DNA from: Mobilicoccus caccae
GTDB taxonomy: Bacteria; Actinomycetota; Actinomycetes; Actinomycetales; Dermatophilaceae
Reading direction: 5' to 3'
NCBI RefSeq assembly: GCF_030161635.1
Contig: NZ_BSUO01000001.1
Span: 2,151,199-2,215,198 of the forward strand
DNA length: 64,000 bases
The position numbers and the translations under genes are program-made. Positions 36,917-47,021 of this stretch are shown here, piece by piece; the stretch's first letter is position 1, and every line of letters starts with the position of its first letter. The notes beneath the pieces were generated by a model. It searched no databases and was not told where the DNA came from. It saw only the letters and a list, made by a program, of their open reading frames with translations.

Positions 36917-37240
36917 TCACGCCCTGGTGGCTCCGGCGCCGTCCGTCGATCCCTCACGGCGACGACCCTGCAGACGACCGATGCAATACCCGAGGACGCA
37001 GCCGCCGATCGCGGCCTGCGCGGCGAAGAGTCCGGACTCGAGTTCGCTGGATCCCGGCTCGAAGATCGGCTCGAACCACGGCTGCGCGCCCTGTTCGTCG
37101 AGCATCTCGGTGACCTGCGCGTCGGTGCCGACGAAGGTCTCCTCGGCGCCGGGCTGCTGGGCGAGACCACCGAGGAACAGGGAGATCGCGACGGTGATCG
37201 CGATGCCGGCCAGCAGCAGCACGGTGACGAGGTGCTTCAT
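36917..37240 (-). CDS. cbiN: Cobalt transporter accessory protein CbiN
   Basis: A 107-residue protein with two membrane helices and a short exported loop ([32 protein letters not shown]), the classical CbiN shape; the acidic/aromatic loop helps load cobalt into CbiM. The ATG at 37240 overlaps the CbiM stop by four bases and has GGAGGTG upstream. The C-terminal tail is charged and longer than usual. Confidence 0.9.
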   Translation of the reverse strand: MKHLVTVLLLAGIAITVAISLFLGGLAQQPGAEETFVGTDAQVTEMLDEQGAQPWFEPIFEPGSSELESGLFAAQAAIGGCVLGYCIGRLQGRRREGSTDGAGATRA

Positions 37241-37944
37241 CGGGACACCTCCGTGGCGTCGGTCGGGCGGGGGTCGACCTTCGTGCCCCCGAGCACCCCG
37301 AGGCGCACGAGCTCGGGATGCGCGACCTCGGTCAGCACCCGGAACACGAGCACGGTGAGGAAGGCCTCGACGATCGCGAGCGGGATCTGAGTGACGGCGA
37401 AGACCCCCAGGAACTTGGCGGCGGCACCGACGAAGCCCGAGGTGGCGTCGGGGTAGGCCAGAGCGAGCTGCAGCGATGTCGTGCAGTAGGTGAGGATGTT
37501 GGCCAGGGCGGCGGCGCAGAAGATCGCGAGGTGGATGTTCGCGCCCGCGGCCCGCACCGCGCGCCACACCAGGTAGGCGACCCACGGCCCGACGACGCCC
37601 ATGGAGAACACGTTGGCGCCCAGGGTCGTGATGCCGCCGTGGGCCAGCAGCAGCGCCTGGAACAGCAGCACGACCGTGCACAGGAACGCCATGACGGGCG
37701 GCCGGAACAGCACGGCTCCGAGCCCGGTCCCGGTGGGATGACTCGAGCTGCCGCTCACCGACGGCAGTTTGATGGCCGACAGGACGAACGTGAACGCCCC
37801 GGCCGCGCCGAGCAGCAGGCGGCTCTCGGGGTTGTCCTTGACCTCCCGGACGACCGTGATACCGCCGTGGATGACGAAGGGTGCGGCGGCGGCCGTCCAT
37901 GCCGCCGCGTGGGTGACGGGTAGGTAGGCCTCGCTGATGTGCAT
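37237..37944 (-). CDS. cbiM: Cobalt transporter substrate-binding membrane protein CbiM
   Basis: A 235-residue membrane protein that captures Co2+. It begins MHISEAYLP: the free N-terminal Met-His is a cobalt ligand in this family, which fixes the start at 37944 (good GAAGGAGAA upstream). [18 protein letters not shown] carries the second metal-binding loop, with His. First structural gene after the cobalamin riboswitch. Confidence 0.93.
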   Translation of the reverse strand: MHISEAYLPVTHAAAWTAAAAPFVIHGGITVVREVKDNPESRLLLGAAGAFTFVLSAIKLPSVSGSSSHPTGTGLGAVLFRPPVMAFLCTVVLLFQALLLAHGGITTLGANVFSMGVVGPWVAYLVWRAVRAAGANIHLAIFCAAALANILTYCTTSLQLALAYPDATSGFVGAAAKFLGVFAVTQIPLAIVEAFLTVLVFRVLTEVAHPELVRLGVLGGTKVDPRPTDATEVSR

Positions 37945-37967
37945 GGCATCTTCTCCTTCGGGGATGA

Positions 37968-38098
37968 CGCGTCCCCATGGCTGCGGCGCAGGAGTGTCTG
38001 ACTCGGCTGGGGGCCTCACAGTGGCGCGACCGTGCCGGATTCTCACCGGCTTCCTCATGCGTCCGCGGAGCGGTTGACCCGGTGAGTATGTCACCGTT
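37968..38098 (-). promoter_or_regulatory. Cobalamin riboswitch upstream of cbiMNQO
   Basis: On the minus strand the order is AAGCCGGTGAGAATCCGGC (38037-38055), the CGGTCGCGCCACTGTGA block (B12 box GCCACTG, near 38018-38034), then AGTCAGACACTCCTGCG (37988-38004). These are the conserved segments of the cobalamin riboswitch in the right order and spacing. High cobalamin should switch off the cobalt importer. Outer limits are approximate. Confidence 0.9.
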
Positions 38099-38236
38099 CG
38101 ACTCCCCGCGGGAGGGCGCCGGGAGCCGCCGTCGCGACGTGCTCGTCGTCCGGCCGCGGGCACGGGACCGCGCGACTCGACCGTCGCGGGGGCGGCCGGT
38201 CCTCTCCCCCGGGCTGCCGAGCGGGCCGGCGCGTGC

Positions 38237-38242
38237 TAGACA
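38237..38242 (+). promoter_or_regulatory. -10 element of tpx
   Basis: TAGACA ends six bases before the ATG at 38249; no ribosome site between, so the mRNA is probably leaderless. Confidence 0.5.
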
Positions 38243-38248
38243 GGCCGC

Positions 38249-38746
38249 ATGGCTACGACCGCCTTCAAGGGCAACCCCGTCCAGACCGTCGGCGACCTCC
38301 CGGCCCAGGGTGAGAAGGCTCCGTCCTTCACCCTCACCGGAACCGACCTCTCCGATGTGACCCCCTCGAGCTTCGAGGGGCGCCGCCTCGTCCTCAACAT
38401 CTTCCCCAGCGTCGACACCGGCGTGTGCGCCCAGAGCGTGCGCACCTTCAACGAGCGCGCCGCCGGTCTCGACAACGCGACCGTCGTGTGCGCCTCGACC
38501 GACCTGCCGTTCGCCCTCAATCGCTTCTGTGGCGCCGAGGGCATCGAGAACGTCACGGCCGCCAGCAGCTTCCGCACCGACTTCGGCACCCAGTACGGCG
38601 TGACGATGTCCGACGGCCCGATGCACGGCCTCCTCGCGCGCGCGGTGGTCGTCCTCGACACCGACGGCACCGTGCTGCACACCGAGCTCGTCCCCGAGAT
38701 CGGCCAGGAGCCCGACTACGACGCCGCGATCGCCGCGCTGTCCTGA
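38249..38746 (+). CDS. tpx: Thiol peroxidase (atypical 2-Cys peroxiredoxin)
   Basis: A 165-residue peroxidase that reduces peroxides using thioredoxin. The peroxidatic Cys60 is in [12 protein letters not shown] and the resolving Cys94 in LNRFCGAEG, the standard Tpx pair. It has its own leaderless-type promoter and lies alone between the cobalt operon and the YyaL gene. Confidence 0.93.
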   Translation: MATTAFKGNPVQTVGDLPAQGEKAPSFTLTGTDLSDVTPSSFEGRRLVLNIFPSVDTGVCAQSVRTFNERAAGLDNATVVCASTDLPFALNRFCGAEGIENVTAASSFRTDFGTQYGVTMSDGPMHGLLARAVVVLDTDGTVLHTELVPEIGQEPDYDAAIAALS

Positions 38747-38852
38747 GGATCCCGTACCTCCGCCCGGCGGGCCATGACTTCGGTCGTGGCCCGTCGGCGC
38801 GTCCGGAGGTGCACAGGACGCCCTCGGCGATGCCTGCGAGCACCCCGCCGCC

Positions 38853-38858
38853 TACGGT
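38853..38858 (+). promoter_or_regulatory. -10 element of the YyaL-type gene
   Basis: TACGGT ends six bases before the ATG at 38865; leaderless pattern. Confidence 0.5.
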
Positions 38859-38864
38859 GGGTGC

Positions 38865-40925
38865 ATGGCGAACCGACTGGCGACCTCGACGAGCCCCTAC
38901 CTGCGTCAGCACGCCGAGAACCCGGTGGACTGGTGGCCGTGGTCGGCCGACGCCCTCGCCGAGGCCAAGCGGCGCGACGTCCCGATCCTGCTGTCGGTGG
39001 GGTACTCCTCCTGCCACTGGTGTCACGTCATGGCCCACGAGGTCTTCGAGGACGACGAGGTCGCGGCGGCGCTGAACGGCGACCTCGTGTCCATCAAGGT
39101 CGACCGCGAGGAACGGCCGGACATCGACTCGGTCTACATGGCCGCGACCGTCGCCCTGACGGGCCGCGGCGGGTGGCCGATGACGTGCCTGCTCACCCCT
39201 GACGGCCTGCCGTTCTTCGCGGCGACCTACATCCCGCGACCGCAGTTCCTCCACCTCATCGCCAGCGCCACCGAGGCGTGGCGGGAGCGCCGCGCCGAGG
39301 TGCTCGAGTCCGCCGACCGCATCGCCGAGGCCCTGCGGCATCAGGCGGAGGCCGCGACGTCGTTGGCGCCCATCGGGATCGAGGGCATCGACGGCGCCGA
39401 CGGCGTCGAGGCCCCGGGGCCGACGCACCTGGCGCAGGCCCTCGACCTGGCCGAGGAGCAGGTCGCCTCGACCTTCGACTGGGAGTGCGGGGGTTTCGGC
39501 ACCGCGCCCAAGTTCCCGCCCTCGATGGTGCTGTCGTGGCTCGTGCGTCACCACGACCGCACGGGCACGCCGCGGGCCCTGCAGATGGTCGAGGCCACGT
39601 GCGAGGCGATGGCCCGCGGCGGGATGTACGACCAGCTCGCGGGCGGCTTCGCCCGGTACTCCACGGACGCCGACTGGGTCGTCCCCCACTTCGAGAAGAT
39701 GCTCTACGACAACGCCCTGCTGCTGTCGACCTACGTCGACTGGTTCCGGGTCACGGGCGCGCCGACGGCGGGCCGGGTCGCGGCCGAGACCGCGGAGTTC
39801 CTCCTCACCGACATGCTCACCGACCAGGGCGGATTCGCCTCCGCGCTGGACGCCGACACCGACGTCGACGGACGCGGGGTCGAGGGGGCGACGTACGTGT
39901 GGACGCCGCAGCAGCTCACCGAGGTCCTCGGCGAGGAGGACGGCGCGAACGCCGCGCTGCTGCTGTCGGTCACCGAGGCGGGTACCTTCGAGGACGGCAC
40001 GTCCACGCTGCAGCGGCGGGTCGACCCCGACGAGACGTGGTGGGCCGAGGTGCGGCCCAAGCTCCTCGACGCGCGCTCACGGCGGCCCCAGCCCGCTCGC
40101 GATGACAAGGTCGTCACCGCCTGGAACGGCCTGGCGATCGCGGCGCTGGCCGACGCCGGCGTCCTCCTCGACGAGCCCGGCTACGTCGATGCCGCGGCAC
40201 GATGCGCGGAGTTCGTCGTCGCCACGCACCTGCTCGACGGGCGTCTGCGGCGGACCTCCCGCGACGGGGTCGTCGGCGAATCACTCGGTGTCGCCGAGGA
40301 TCACGGCGATCTGGCGTACGGATTGGTGCGACTGCACCTGGCCACGGGTGAGACGCACTGGCTCGATGCCGCCGGCGCCCTGCTCGATGCCGCGCTCGAC
40401 CTGTTCGGCGCCGCCGACGGCGGATTCCACGACACCGGCGACGACGCCGAACCCCTCCTGCTGCGTCCCCGCGCCGACAGCGACAACGCCGAGCCCTCCG
40501 GCGGATCCGCCCTCGCGCGAGCGCTGCTCGAGTACGGAGCGGTCGCCGGGTCGCCCCGGCACCTGCAGGCGGCCGAGGCGGCCATCGAGTCCTCGTGCCG
40601 ACTCGCGCTACGCACCCCCGGTTTCGGCGGGTGGACCCTGGCCGCCGCGGAAATCGCGCTCGACGGTCCGATCACCGTCGCGATCGCCCACGACACCGAG
40701 GACCCCACCGAGCTCGACGAGGTCACCACCGCCCTCATCGACACCGCCCGCCGCAGCCCGCGGGCACTCGTCGTCGACGGCGTGCCCGGCTCCTCACCCC
40801 TACTCACCGACCGGCCCACGACCGAGGGCCGACCCACCGCCTACGTGTGCCGCGGCACGGTCTGCGGACCTCCGATCACCGACGTCGAGGACCTGCGCGC
40901 CACCCTGCGCGAGAGCACCGCCTGA
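38865..40925 (+). CDS. Thioredoxin-domain/YyaL-type protein (DUF255)
   Basis: A 686-residue protein. The N-terminal DUF255 thioredoxin-like domain has [13 protein letters not shown] and the CxxC in SSCHWCHVM (Cys50/Cys53). The rest is an alpha-alpha barrel of the N-acylglucosamine 2-epimerase type ([37 protein letters not shown]). Homologues (YyaL, mammalian SPATA20) are widespread, with no settled function. Full length, with no neighbours in an operon. Confidence 0.88.
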   Translation: MANRLATSTSPYLRQHAENPVDWWPWSADALAEAKRRDVPILLSVGYSSCHWCHVMAHEVFEDDEVAAALNGDLVSIKVDREERPDIDSVYMAATVALTGRGGWPMTCLLTPDGLPFFAATYIPRPQFLHLIASATEAWRERRAEVLESADRIAEALRHQAEAATSLAPIGIEGIDGADGVEAPGPTHLAQALDLAEEQVASTFDWECGGFGTAPKFPPSMVLSWLVRHHDRTGTPRALQMVEATCEAMARGGMYDQLAGGFARYSTDADWVVPHFEKMLYDNALLLSTYVDWFRVTGAPTAGRVAAETAEFLLTDMLTDQGGFASALDADTDVDGRGVEGATYVWTPQQLTEVLGEEDGANAALLLSVTEAGTFEDGTSTLQRRVDPDETWWAEVRPKLLDARSRRPQPARDDKVVTAWNGLAIAALADAGVLLDEPGYVDAAARCAEFVVATHLLDGRLRRTSRDGVVGESLGVAEDHGDLAYGLVRLHLATGETHWLDAAGALLDAALDLFGAADGGFHDTGDDAEPLLLRPRADSDNAEPSGGSALARALLEYGAVAGSPRHLQAAEAAIESSCRLALRTPGFGGWTLAAAEIALDGPITVAIAHDTEDPTELDEVTTALIDTARRSPRALVVDGVPGSSPLLTDRPTTEGRPTAYVCRGTVCGPPITDVEDLRATLRESTA

Positions 40926-40949
40926 CCCCTCTCCTCACATCCCAGGCCC

Positions 40950-42296
40950 TCACATCGCGGCGACGAGCATGATCGCGCCGAAGACGACGCCCAGCACGAT
41001 CAACGTGACGCTGGTGTACCCCATGACGTCGCGGATGCGCAGTCGTGCCATCGCGAGCAGCGGCAGGGCCCAGAACGGTTGGATCATGTTGGTCCACTGG
41101 TCGCCGTAGGCGATGCCCATGACGACGATCGCCGGATCCACGCCGAGCCGGCTCGCCGCATCCAGGAAGATCGGCGCCTGCACGGCGAACTGCCCGCCGC
41201 CGCTCGGGACGAAGATGTTGACGATGCCGCCCGCGAGGAACGCCCACAGACCCAGCGTCGCCGGCGTGGAGATGGCCACGAAGACGTCACTGAGGATCGC
41301 GATCAGGCCGGTCGCGGACATCATCCCGAGGATGCCTGCGTAGAAGGGGAACTGCACGAGGATGTCGCCCACGTTGCGGGCGGCGTCGGCGACCAGCTCA
41401 CCGAGGCGTCGAGGTGAGTCCACGAGCAGCAGGATCAGGCACAGGAACGTCCAGTTGACGATGTCCAGCGTCAGGTCGAAGCCGTTCGTCGCGAAGTACA
41501 TCACCAGGTAGGCGAGGAGCAGCAGGCCGATGAGGAGGGTGACCGCGCGGGCGGAGTCGATGCGGTCCGCCGGAGTCGTCTCCTCCGACAGCCGCGGCGA
41601 AGCACCACCGGCGTCGAGTTCGGCCCCTTCGGGCAGCTCGACGATCCGGTCGTCGGAGCGCGGGCGCAGCATGACGATGCCGGTGGTCAGCGCCGCCACG
41701 GCGACGACGATGCCCGCGAGGTTCCACCACGAGAAGATCGTCTGGGTGATGGGGATGGTGTGCCCGACCATCTTCTCCACGAACGACCCGGGCGTCGCGG
41801 CCGCGAGGGGCCCGGAGCCGCTGTACCCCATGTGCCAGACGCCGAAGCCGCTGTAGCCCGCCGCCACGAGGAGGGGGAAGTGCAGCCGCATCCCCCGCTC
41901 GCGTCCCACCCGCGACACCTCGATCGACAGCAGCGCGGCGACCACCAAGCCGAGGCCCCAGGTGAGCAGCGAGGCGAGGGCAGCCATGAGGGCGACGAAT
42001 CCGTAAGCCTGAGCGGGGTTGCGCGGCAGCGTCGCCGCCCGCACGAGGAGTGTGCGCACCGGTCCGGTGTTCGCGAGCACGTAGCCGAGCAGCAGCACGA
42101 GGGCCATCTGCGTCATGAAGGCGAGCAGCCCGGTCAGCCCGTCGCCCCAGGCCATGAGGACCTCACCGGGGCCGGCGTCGGTGAGGACCAGCGCCATCCC
42201 CGCCACGATGAACGTCAACACGACGGCGAAGACGAGCGAGCCCGGCAGCCAACGTTCGACCACCCGGACCATCGGTGCGCTCAGAGCTCTCAGCAC
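40950..42296 (-). CDS. Short-chain fatty acid transporter (AtoE family)
   Basis: A 448-residue membrane protein with about eleven segments. Family motifs: [38 protein letters not shown] and [18 protein letters not shown]. AtoE-like carriers import short-chain fatty acids such as butyrate or acetoacetate. I prefer the GTG at 42296, which has GGAAGG seven bases upstream, over the ATG at 42311. Convergent with the YyaL gene (24-base gap). Confidence 0.88.
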   Translation of the reverse strand: MLRALSAPMVRVVERWLPGSLVFAVVLTFIVAGMALVLTDAGPGEVLMAWGDGLTGLLAFMTQMALVLLLGYVLANTGPVRTLLVRAATLPRNPAQAYGFVALMAALASLLTWGLGLVVAALLSIEVSRVGRERGMRLHFPLLVAAGYSGFGVWHMGYSGSGPLAAATPGSFVEKMVGHTIPITQTIFSWWNLAGIVVAVAALTTGIVMLRPRSDDRIVELPEGAELDAGGASPRLSEETTPADRIDSARAVTLLIGLLLLAYLVMYFATNGFDLTLDIVNWTFLCLILLLVDSPRRLGELVADAARNVGDILVQFPFYAGILGMMSATGLIAILSDVFVAISTPATLGLWAFLAGGIVNIFVPSGGGQFAVQAPIFLDAASRLGVDPAIVVMGIAYGDQWTNMIQPFWALPLLAMARLRIRDVMGYTSVTLIVLGVVFGAIMLVAAM

Positions 42297-42419
42297 GGGA
42301 CATCCTTCCATGGAGACGTGGATCACAAAGACCCCCGCATCCTAGGCACGAGGACGCCGGCGAAACGCCGGATGCGCCCCGACGTCCGCCCGTGGAGCGC
42401 TCACGCCCCGGATGACAGG

Positions 42420-44366
42420 ATGGCGAGCATGCTCAGCCCCCTGCGCCACCCCGCCGTCAGCGCCGTCCTGGAGGAGGTTCTGCGGCAGGAGACACCGGCT
42501 TCACGCGAGGTGTTCGAGGTGCGCCTCGACCGCTGGTGGGCCGACCTGCACGACGGCCTGGCCCTCGTGTACCCCTCGGGCGACGTCGAGGCGATCGCCG
42601 CGCGCCTCCTCGAGCGCGCCGCCACCGCCTACGTGGAGCGTGACCCCGAGCTGCGCAGGCTCGACCTCGAGCGGACGCTGCGGCCGGACTGGCTGCAGTC
42701 CCCGCAGATGATCGGGTACGCCGCCTACACCGAGCGATTCGCGGGAACGATCGCCGGCGTCGAGGAGCGCCTCGATCACCTCACCGAGCTCGGAGTCACC
42801 TACCTGCACCTCATGCCTCTGCTGCGTCCGCGCACGGGCGACAGCGACGGCGGATACGCGGTGGCCGACTACCGCGCCGTGCGTGAGGACCTCGGCACGA
42901 TGGAGGACCTGCGCGCCCTCACGTCCTGCCTGCGCACGCGCGGGATGAGCCTCGTCCTCGACCTCGTGCTCAACCACGTGGCACGCGAGCACGCGTGGGC
43001 GACCGCCGCCCGCGCCGGCGACGAGCGCTACCGCGCCTACTTCCACGTCTTCCCCGATCGCGGGTTGCCCGACCGGTACGAGCAGAGCCTCCCGGAGGTG
43101 TTCCCCGACTTCGCCCCCGGCAACTTCACCTGGGATGCGGAGCTCGACGGCTGGATGTGGACGACGTTCAACGAGTTCCAGTGGGACGTGAACTGGGGCA
43201 ATCCCGACGTCCTGTGCGAGTTCGCCGACATCGTCCTGCACCTGGCCAACGCCGGCGTCGAGGTGCTGCGGCTGGATGCGATCGCGTTCCTCTGGAAGCG
43301 CATGGGCACCACCTGCCAGGGGCAGCCGGAGGTGCACGCGATCACCCAGGTGTTGCGCGCGGTCGCCCGGATCGCCTGTCCGGCAGTGGCGTTCAAGGCC
43401 GAGGCGATCGTCGCGCCCCACGAACTCCTCGCCTACCTGGGCGAGGGCCGGTACACCGGCAAGGTCAGCGACCTCGCCTACCACAACACGCTCATGGTGC
43501 AGATCTGGTCGATGCTCGCCACCGGCGACACGCGCCTGACCGAGCGCGCACTGACCCGGCTGCCCGTCGCACCGTCGACCTCGGCCTGGATCACGTATCT
43601 GCGCTGTCACGACGACATCGGCTGGGCGATCTCGGACGAGGACGCCGCCGCGGAGGGCCTGTCCGGCCACGCCCATCGTGCCTTCCTCGCCGACTGGTAC
43701 ATCGGCGACTTTCCCGGATCTCCCGCGGACGGCCTCACGTTCCAGTACAACCCGGCCAACGGCGACCGTCGCACGAGCGGCACGGCGGCAAGCCTGCTCG
43801 GCATCACCGGCGCGGGCTCGGAGCCGGCCGACGCCCACCGGGTGGGTCTGGCCAAGCTGCGCCTGGCCCACGCGGTGGTGGTGTCCTTCGGTGGTGTGCC
43901 GGTGATCTGGAGCGGCGACGAGGTGGCCGCCACCAACGACCCCGCCTGGGCGGAGGACCCCGCGCACTCCGCGGACAACCGGTGGGCCCATCGCCCACCC
44001 CTGGACGCCGCGGCGGTGGCCCTGCGTCACGACCCGACCACCGTCGCCGGCCGCGCGTTCACCGATCTCGCGCACCTGCTGGCGGTGCGCCGCACCCTCC
44101 CCCACCTGCACGCCGGCGTCCCCGTCGAGGTCGGCCACGCCGAGGATCCCGGCGTCCTCGCACTCGTGCGCCGACACCCGCTCGGCACCTTCGTCGGCCT
44201 GTTCAACGTGACCCCCGACGAGCGGTCCTGGGCCTGGTGGCACCTGAACGAGTACGGCCTGCGCGACGCGACCGACGCCCTCACCGGCCACCGCATCGAG
44301 ACGGGCGCCGAGGGCCACCTGTGGCTCCCGCCCTACGGCACGCGCTGGCTGGTCAGCGAGTCCTGA
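42420..44366 (+). CDS. Amylosucrase / GH13 alpha-glucosyltransferase
   Basis: A 648-residue GH13 enzyme of the amylosucrase group, which uses sucrose to build alpha-glucans. Conserved GH13 regions: [20 protein letters not shown] (nucleophile Asp), FKAEAIVAP (acid/base Glu) and [10 protein letters not shown]. The N-terminal helical domain (residues 1-90) and the HDDIGW form are typical of amylosucrases over ordinary amylases. The ATG at 42420 or the one at 42429 may be the start; a CAGGAT seven bases before the latter favours 42429. No sucrose transporter or glucan genes are adjacent. Confidence 0.85.
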   Translation: MASMLSPLRHPAVSAVLEEVLRQETPASREVFEVRLDRWWADLHDGLALVYPSGDVEAIAARLLERAATAYVERDPELRRLDLERTLRPDWLQSPQMIGYAAYTERFAGTIAGVEERLDHLTELGVTYLHLMPLLRPRTGDSDGGYAVADYRAVREDLGTMEDLRALTSCLRTRGMSLVLDLVLNHVAREHAWATAARAGDERYRAYFHVFPDRGLPDRYEQSLPEVFPDFAPGNFTWDAELDGWMWTTFNEFQWDVNWGNPDVLCEFADIVLHLANAGVEVLRLDAIAFLWKRMGTTCQGQPEVHAITQVLRAVARIACPAVAFKAEAIVAPHELLAYLGEGRYTGKVSDLAYHNTLMVQIWSMLATGDTRLTERALTRLPVAPSTSAWITYLRCHDDIGWAISDEDAAAEGLSGHAHRAFLADWYIGDFPGSPADGLTFQYNPANGDRRTSGTAASLLGITGAGSEPADAHRVGLAKLRLAHAVVVSFGGVPVIWSGDEVAATNDPAWAEDPAHSADNRWAHRPPLDAAAVALRHDPTTVAGRAFTDLAHLLAVRRTLPHLHAGVPVEVGHAEDPGVLALVRRHPLGTFVGLFNVTPDERSWAWWHLNEYGLRDATDALTGHRIETGAEGHLWLPPYGTRWLVSES

Positions 44367-44489
44367 CCCACCCACCCGATCGCACTCCCTCCCCCACCAC
44401 CCACCTCGAACAGTACGAAAACGCTCGAACAGCACGTCCTGCACCCCTGTCTCGACCTCAGCGGCTGTCCGAGGTGTCAGGGTGGGGGT

Positions 44490-44984
44490 ATGGCACGCCT
44501 ACTCGTCGTTCATCATTCACCCTCCCGGTCGATGTCGACCCTGACGGAGGCCGTGCTCGCAGGGGCCAGCGACGACGCCATCGAGGGCGTCGAGGTCGTC
44601 GAGCGCCCCGCCCTGGAGGCGAGCGCCGAGGACGTCCTCGCGGCCGACGGGATCCTGCTCGGCACGCCGGCCAACTTCGGGTACATGTCCGGGGCGCTCA
44701 AGCACTTCTTCGACTCGACGTTCCTGCAGATCGGCGGGTCGCTGGCCGACGACGGATCGGCCGGTGGCGGTGGCGGGGAGGGCACGATCCCATTCGGGGT
44801 CTACGTCCACGGCCGATACGACACGACGGGCGCGATCCGGGCCATCGAGTCGATCACGGGCGCACTGCCCTGGCGGCAGGCGGCGCAGACCCTCGACGTG
44901 ATCGGCGACGTGACCGACGAACACACCGAGGCCGCCTACGAACTCGGCGGCACACTGGCGGCGCTGCTCATGGCGGACGACTAG
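44490..44984 (+). CDS. Flavodoxin-like/NADPH-dependent FMN reductase family protein
   Basis: A 164-residue flavodoxin-fold protein. LLVVHHSPSRSMSTLTEAVL is the phosphate-binding loop of FMN and LGTPANFGYMSGALKHFFDS the second FMN contact region of the NAD(P)H-dependent oxidoreductase group. CAGGGT ends six bases before the ATG at 44490. Two direct TCGAAC repeats lie 60-85 bases upstream. Substrate unknown. Confidence 0.78.
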   Translation: MARLLVVHHSPSRSMSTLTEAVLAGASDDAIEGVEVVERPALEASAEDVLAADGILLGTPANFGYMSGALKHFFDSTFLQIGGSLADDGSAGGGGGEGTIPFGVYVHGRYDTTGAIRAIESITGALPWRQAAQTLDVIGDVTDEHTEAAYELGGTLAALLMADD

Positions 44985-45029
44985 CGCGACCAGGCGGGAG
45001 CCGGTGTCACGACCCCTGGCCAGGCCGCC

Positions 45030-45431
45030 TCAGGTGGTGACCGTCACGAGCCAGACGATCCCGAAGCGGTCGACGAGCTGGCCGTACTCCTCACCTGCGC
45101 TCACCTCCAGGGGGACGACCACCTGGCCGCCGGAGGCGAGTCCGGCGAACCAGCGGCGCAGGTCGTCGGCGTCGTCGCCGTCGAGGGCGATCGCCACGTT
45201 GCGTCCCGGTTCGTGGGCCAGCCCGGCGGGGGTGTCGCTGCAGGTCAGCGTGAACCCGGCGGGGGTCTCGAGACGGCCGTGCATGACCTTGTCGGTGTCG
45301 GGGGTGTCGACGATCCCGCGGTCGGCGAAGGTCGTGATCGACACCGTGCCGCCGAAGACGCCGCGGTAGAAGTCCAGGGCGTCCACCGCCGATGTCATGA
45401 AGAACATGTGCGGATTCAGTCGCGAGCCCAC
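45030..45431 (-). CDS. VOC/PhnB-like protein
   Basis: A 133-residue protein of the PhnB/glyoxalase type: LNPHMFFMTSAVDALDFYRG, VFGGTVSITTF and DRFGIVWLVTV. The start is the GTG at 45431, just after GGGGGAG. These small VOC proteins lack an assigned reaction. Downstream of the TauE gene on the same strand, with a 67-base gap. Confidence 0.78.
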   Translation of the reverse strand: MGSRLNPHMFFMTSAVDALDFYRGVFGGTVSITTFADRGIVDTPDTDKVMHGRLETPAGFTLTCSDTPAGLAHEPGRNVAIALDGDDADDLRRWFAGLASGGQVVVPLEVSAGEEYGQLVDRFGIVWLVTVTT

Positions 45432-45498
45432 GGCTCCCCCTTCGGCGTCCTGCGTGTTGCCTGGCCCCGTCACCCTAGGTGCGCCCCCGACCCACGCC

Positions 45499-46299
45499 TC
45501 ACCAGAGGCCGACGAGCTCACCACCGAGGCGCACGATGAAGGCGCCGACGACGACGAGGAGCACCGTGCGCACGAATCCCGGCCCGAGCGCGACGGCGCT
45601 GCGGGCCCCGAGGTAGCCCCCTACGATGTTGGCCGCGCCCATGAGCAGACCGATCTTCCACATGACGGCGCCCTGCGGGATGAAGACGGCCAGGGCCGCC
45701 AGGTTGGTCGCGACGTTGGCGATCTTGGCCAGCCCACTGGCCTGCACGAACGCGTACCCGCAGATGGCGACGAGTCCGACGACGAGGAACGACCCCGTGC
45801 CCGGGCCGAGGGCGCCGTCGTAGAAGCCGATGACCGCCCCGATGATCGCCGCCGCCCCCACATGGCGTCGCCCGGTGAACCGCATCTTCTGGACCCGACC
45901 GATACTCGGCTTCATCACCGTCCACGCCCCGACGAGGATGAGGACCGCGAGGATGATCGGGGTGAAGGTCTCCTTGCGCAGGTAGCTCGCGACGAAGGCA
46001 CCGCCGCACGACCCGGCGAACGCGGCCAGGGCCAGCGGGCCGGCCGTTCGGACGTCGGGCCTGATGCGCCGGGCGTAGGTGACGGCGCTGGTGGTGGTGC
46101 CGCAGATGGAGGCCAGCTTGTTCGTGGCGAGCAGCTGCACCGGCGCCGCACCGGGCAGCAACAGCAGGAGCGCGGGGAGTTGGATGAGTCCCCCGCCGCC
46201 GACGACGGCATCGACCCACCCGGCGGCCAGCGCCGCGAACACGAGCGCCGCGAGGATCCAGGGTTCGACGGTCGGGCTCGCTGCGAGGAGGGTCAGCAC
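45499..46299 (-). CDS. TauE/SafE family sulfite or organic-anion exporter
   Basis: A 266-residue membrane protein with eight hydrophobic segments in two repeats. Family motifs GWVDAVVGGGGLIQLPAL and GFYDGALGPGTGSFLVVG mark the TSUP/TauE fold. Starts at a GTG (46299). Members export sulfite, sulfolactate or related anions; the exact substrate is unknown. Confidence 0.85.
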   Translation of the reverse strand: MLTLLAASPTVEPWILAALVFAALAAGWVDAVVGGGGLIQLPALLLLLPGAAPVQLLATNKLASICGTTTSAVTYARRIRPDVRTAGPLALAAFAGSCGGAFVASYLRKETFTPIILAVLILVGAWTVMKPSIGRVQKMRFTGRRHVGAAAIIGAVIGFYDGALGPGTGSFLVVGLVAICGYAFVQASGLAKIANVATNLAALAVFIPQGAVMWKIGLLMGAANIVGGYLGARSAVALGPGFVRTVLLVVVGAFIVRLGGELVGLW

Positions 46300-46326
46300 C
46301 CGCCGATTGTGCCCTGCGGGCCTCGG

Positions 46327-46992
46327 TCAGCCGTCGGAGGGTTCGGTCCGGGCCGGTCCGGGTGCGAGGTCGACGGTCCACCGCGGGAGGAACGCTTGGG
46401 TCAGGGGCCCGATGAGCAGCGCGTACAGCACGGTGCCGATCCCGACGATGCCGCCGAGCAGCCACCCGACGGCCAGCGCGGTCAGCTCGATGCCGGTGCG
46501 CACGGTGCGGAACGACCAGCCCGTCTTGCGTGAGATGCCGGTCATGAGCCCGTCGCGCGGGCCCGTGCCCAAGCGGCACCCGATGTACATGGCCGAGCCG
46601 AGGCCGTTGAGGAGGATCCCGCCGACGAGCAGCGCGATCCGGCCGGCGAGCGGTGGGTCGGGCGGCAGCAGGAAGAGGGTGACGTCGATGGCCACGCCCA
46701 CGACGACGACGTTGAGCACCGTGGCGATACCGGGCTTCTCGGCGAGCGGGATCCACAACAGCAGCAGGAGCGTGCCGGTGAGGATCGACACCGTGCCGAT
46801 CGTGAGGGGCACGTGCTGCGCGACGCCGTAGTGGAAGACGTCCCACGGCCCCTGACCGAGTCCACTGCCGATGATCATCCCCAGCGCCGACCCGAAGAAC
46901 CACAGCCCCACCATGAGCTGCACGAGTCGTCGCGTGAGCCGGCCCGCCCGGAGTTGCGCGAGCGGGCCGAGGTCACCGAGGTCTGTCATCAC
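46327..46992 (-). CDS. YczE/YitT-like membrane protein
   Basis: A 221-residue membrane protein of the YczE family (COG2364): GSALGMIIGSGLGQGPWDVFH, then a second repeat LGTGPRDGLMTGISRKTG. Function is poorly known; Bacillus YczE affects lipopeptide production. The GTG at 46992 has TACGGT six bases upstream, marking a leaderless start. It ends 28 bases before the TauE gene, which may be co-transcribed. Confidence 0.82.
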   Translation of the reverse strand: MMTDLGDLGPLAQLRAGRLTRRLVQLMVGLWFFGSALGMIIGSGLGQGPWDVFHYGVAQHVPLTIGTVSILTGTLLLLLWIPLAEKPGIATVLNVVVVGVAIDVTLFLLPPDPPLAGRIALLVGGILLNGLGSAMYIGCRLGTGPRDGLMTGISRKTGWSFRTVRTGIELTALAVGWLLGGIVGIGTVLYALLIGPLTQAFLPRWTVDLAPGPARTEPSDG

Positions 46993-46998
46993 CGGCTC

Positions 46999-47004
46999 AC
47001 CGTA
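46999..47004 (-). promoter_or_regulatory. -10 element of the YczE gene
   Basis: TACGGT on the minus strand, six bases before the GTG at 46992. Confidence 0.5.
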
Positions 47005-47021
47005 GTGCGGGAGCGCCGCGT

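Noticed and set aside
44406-44430. LexA/SOS box
   Set aside because: The half-sites are in direct orientation 19 bases apart, not the inverted TCGAAC-N4-GTTCGA arrangement.
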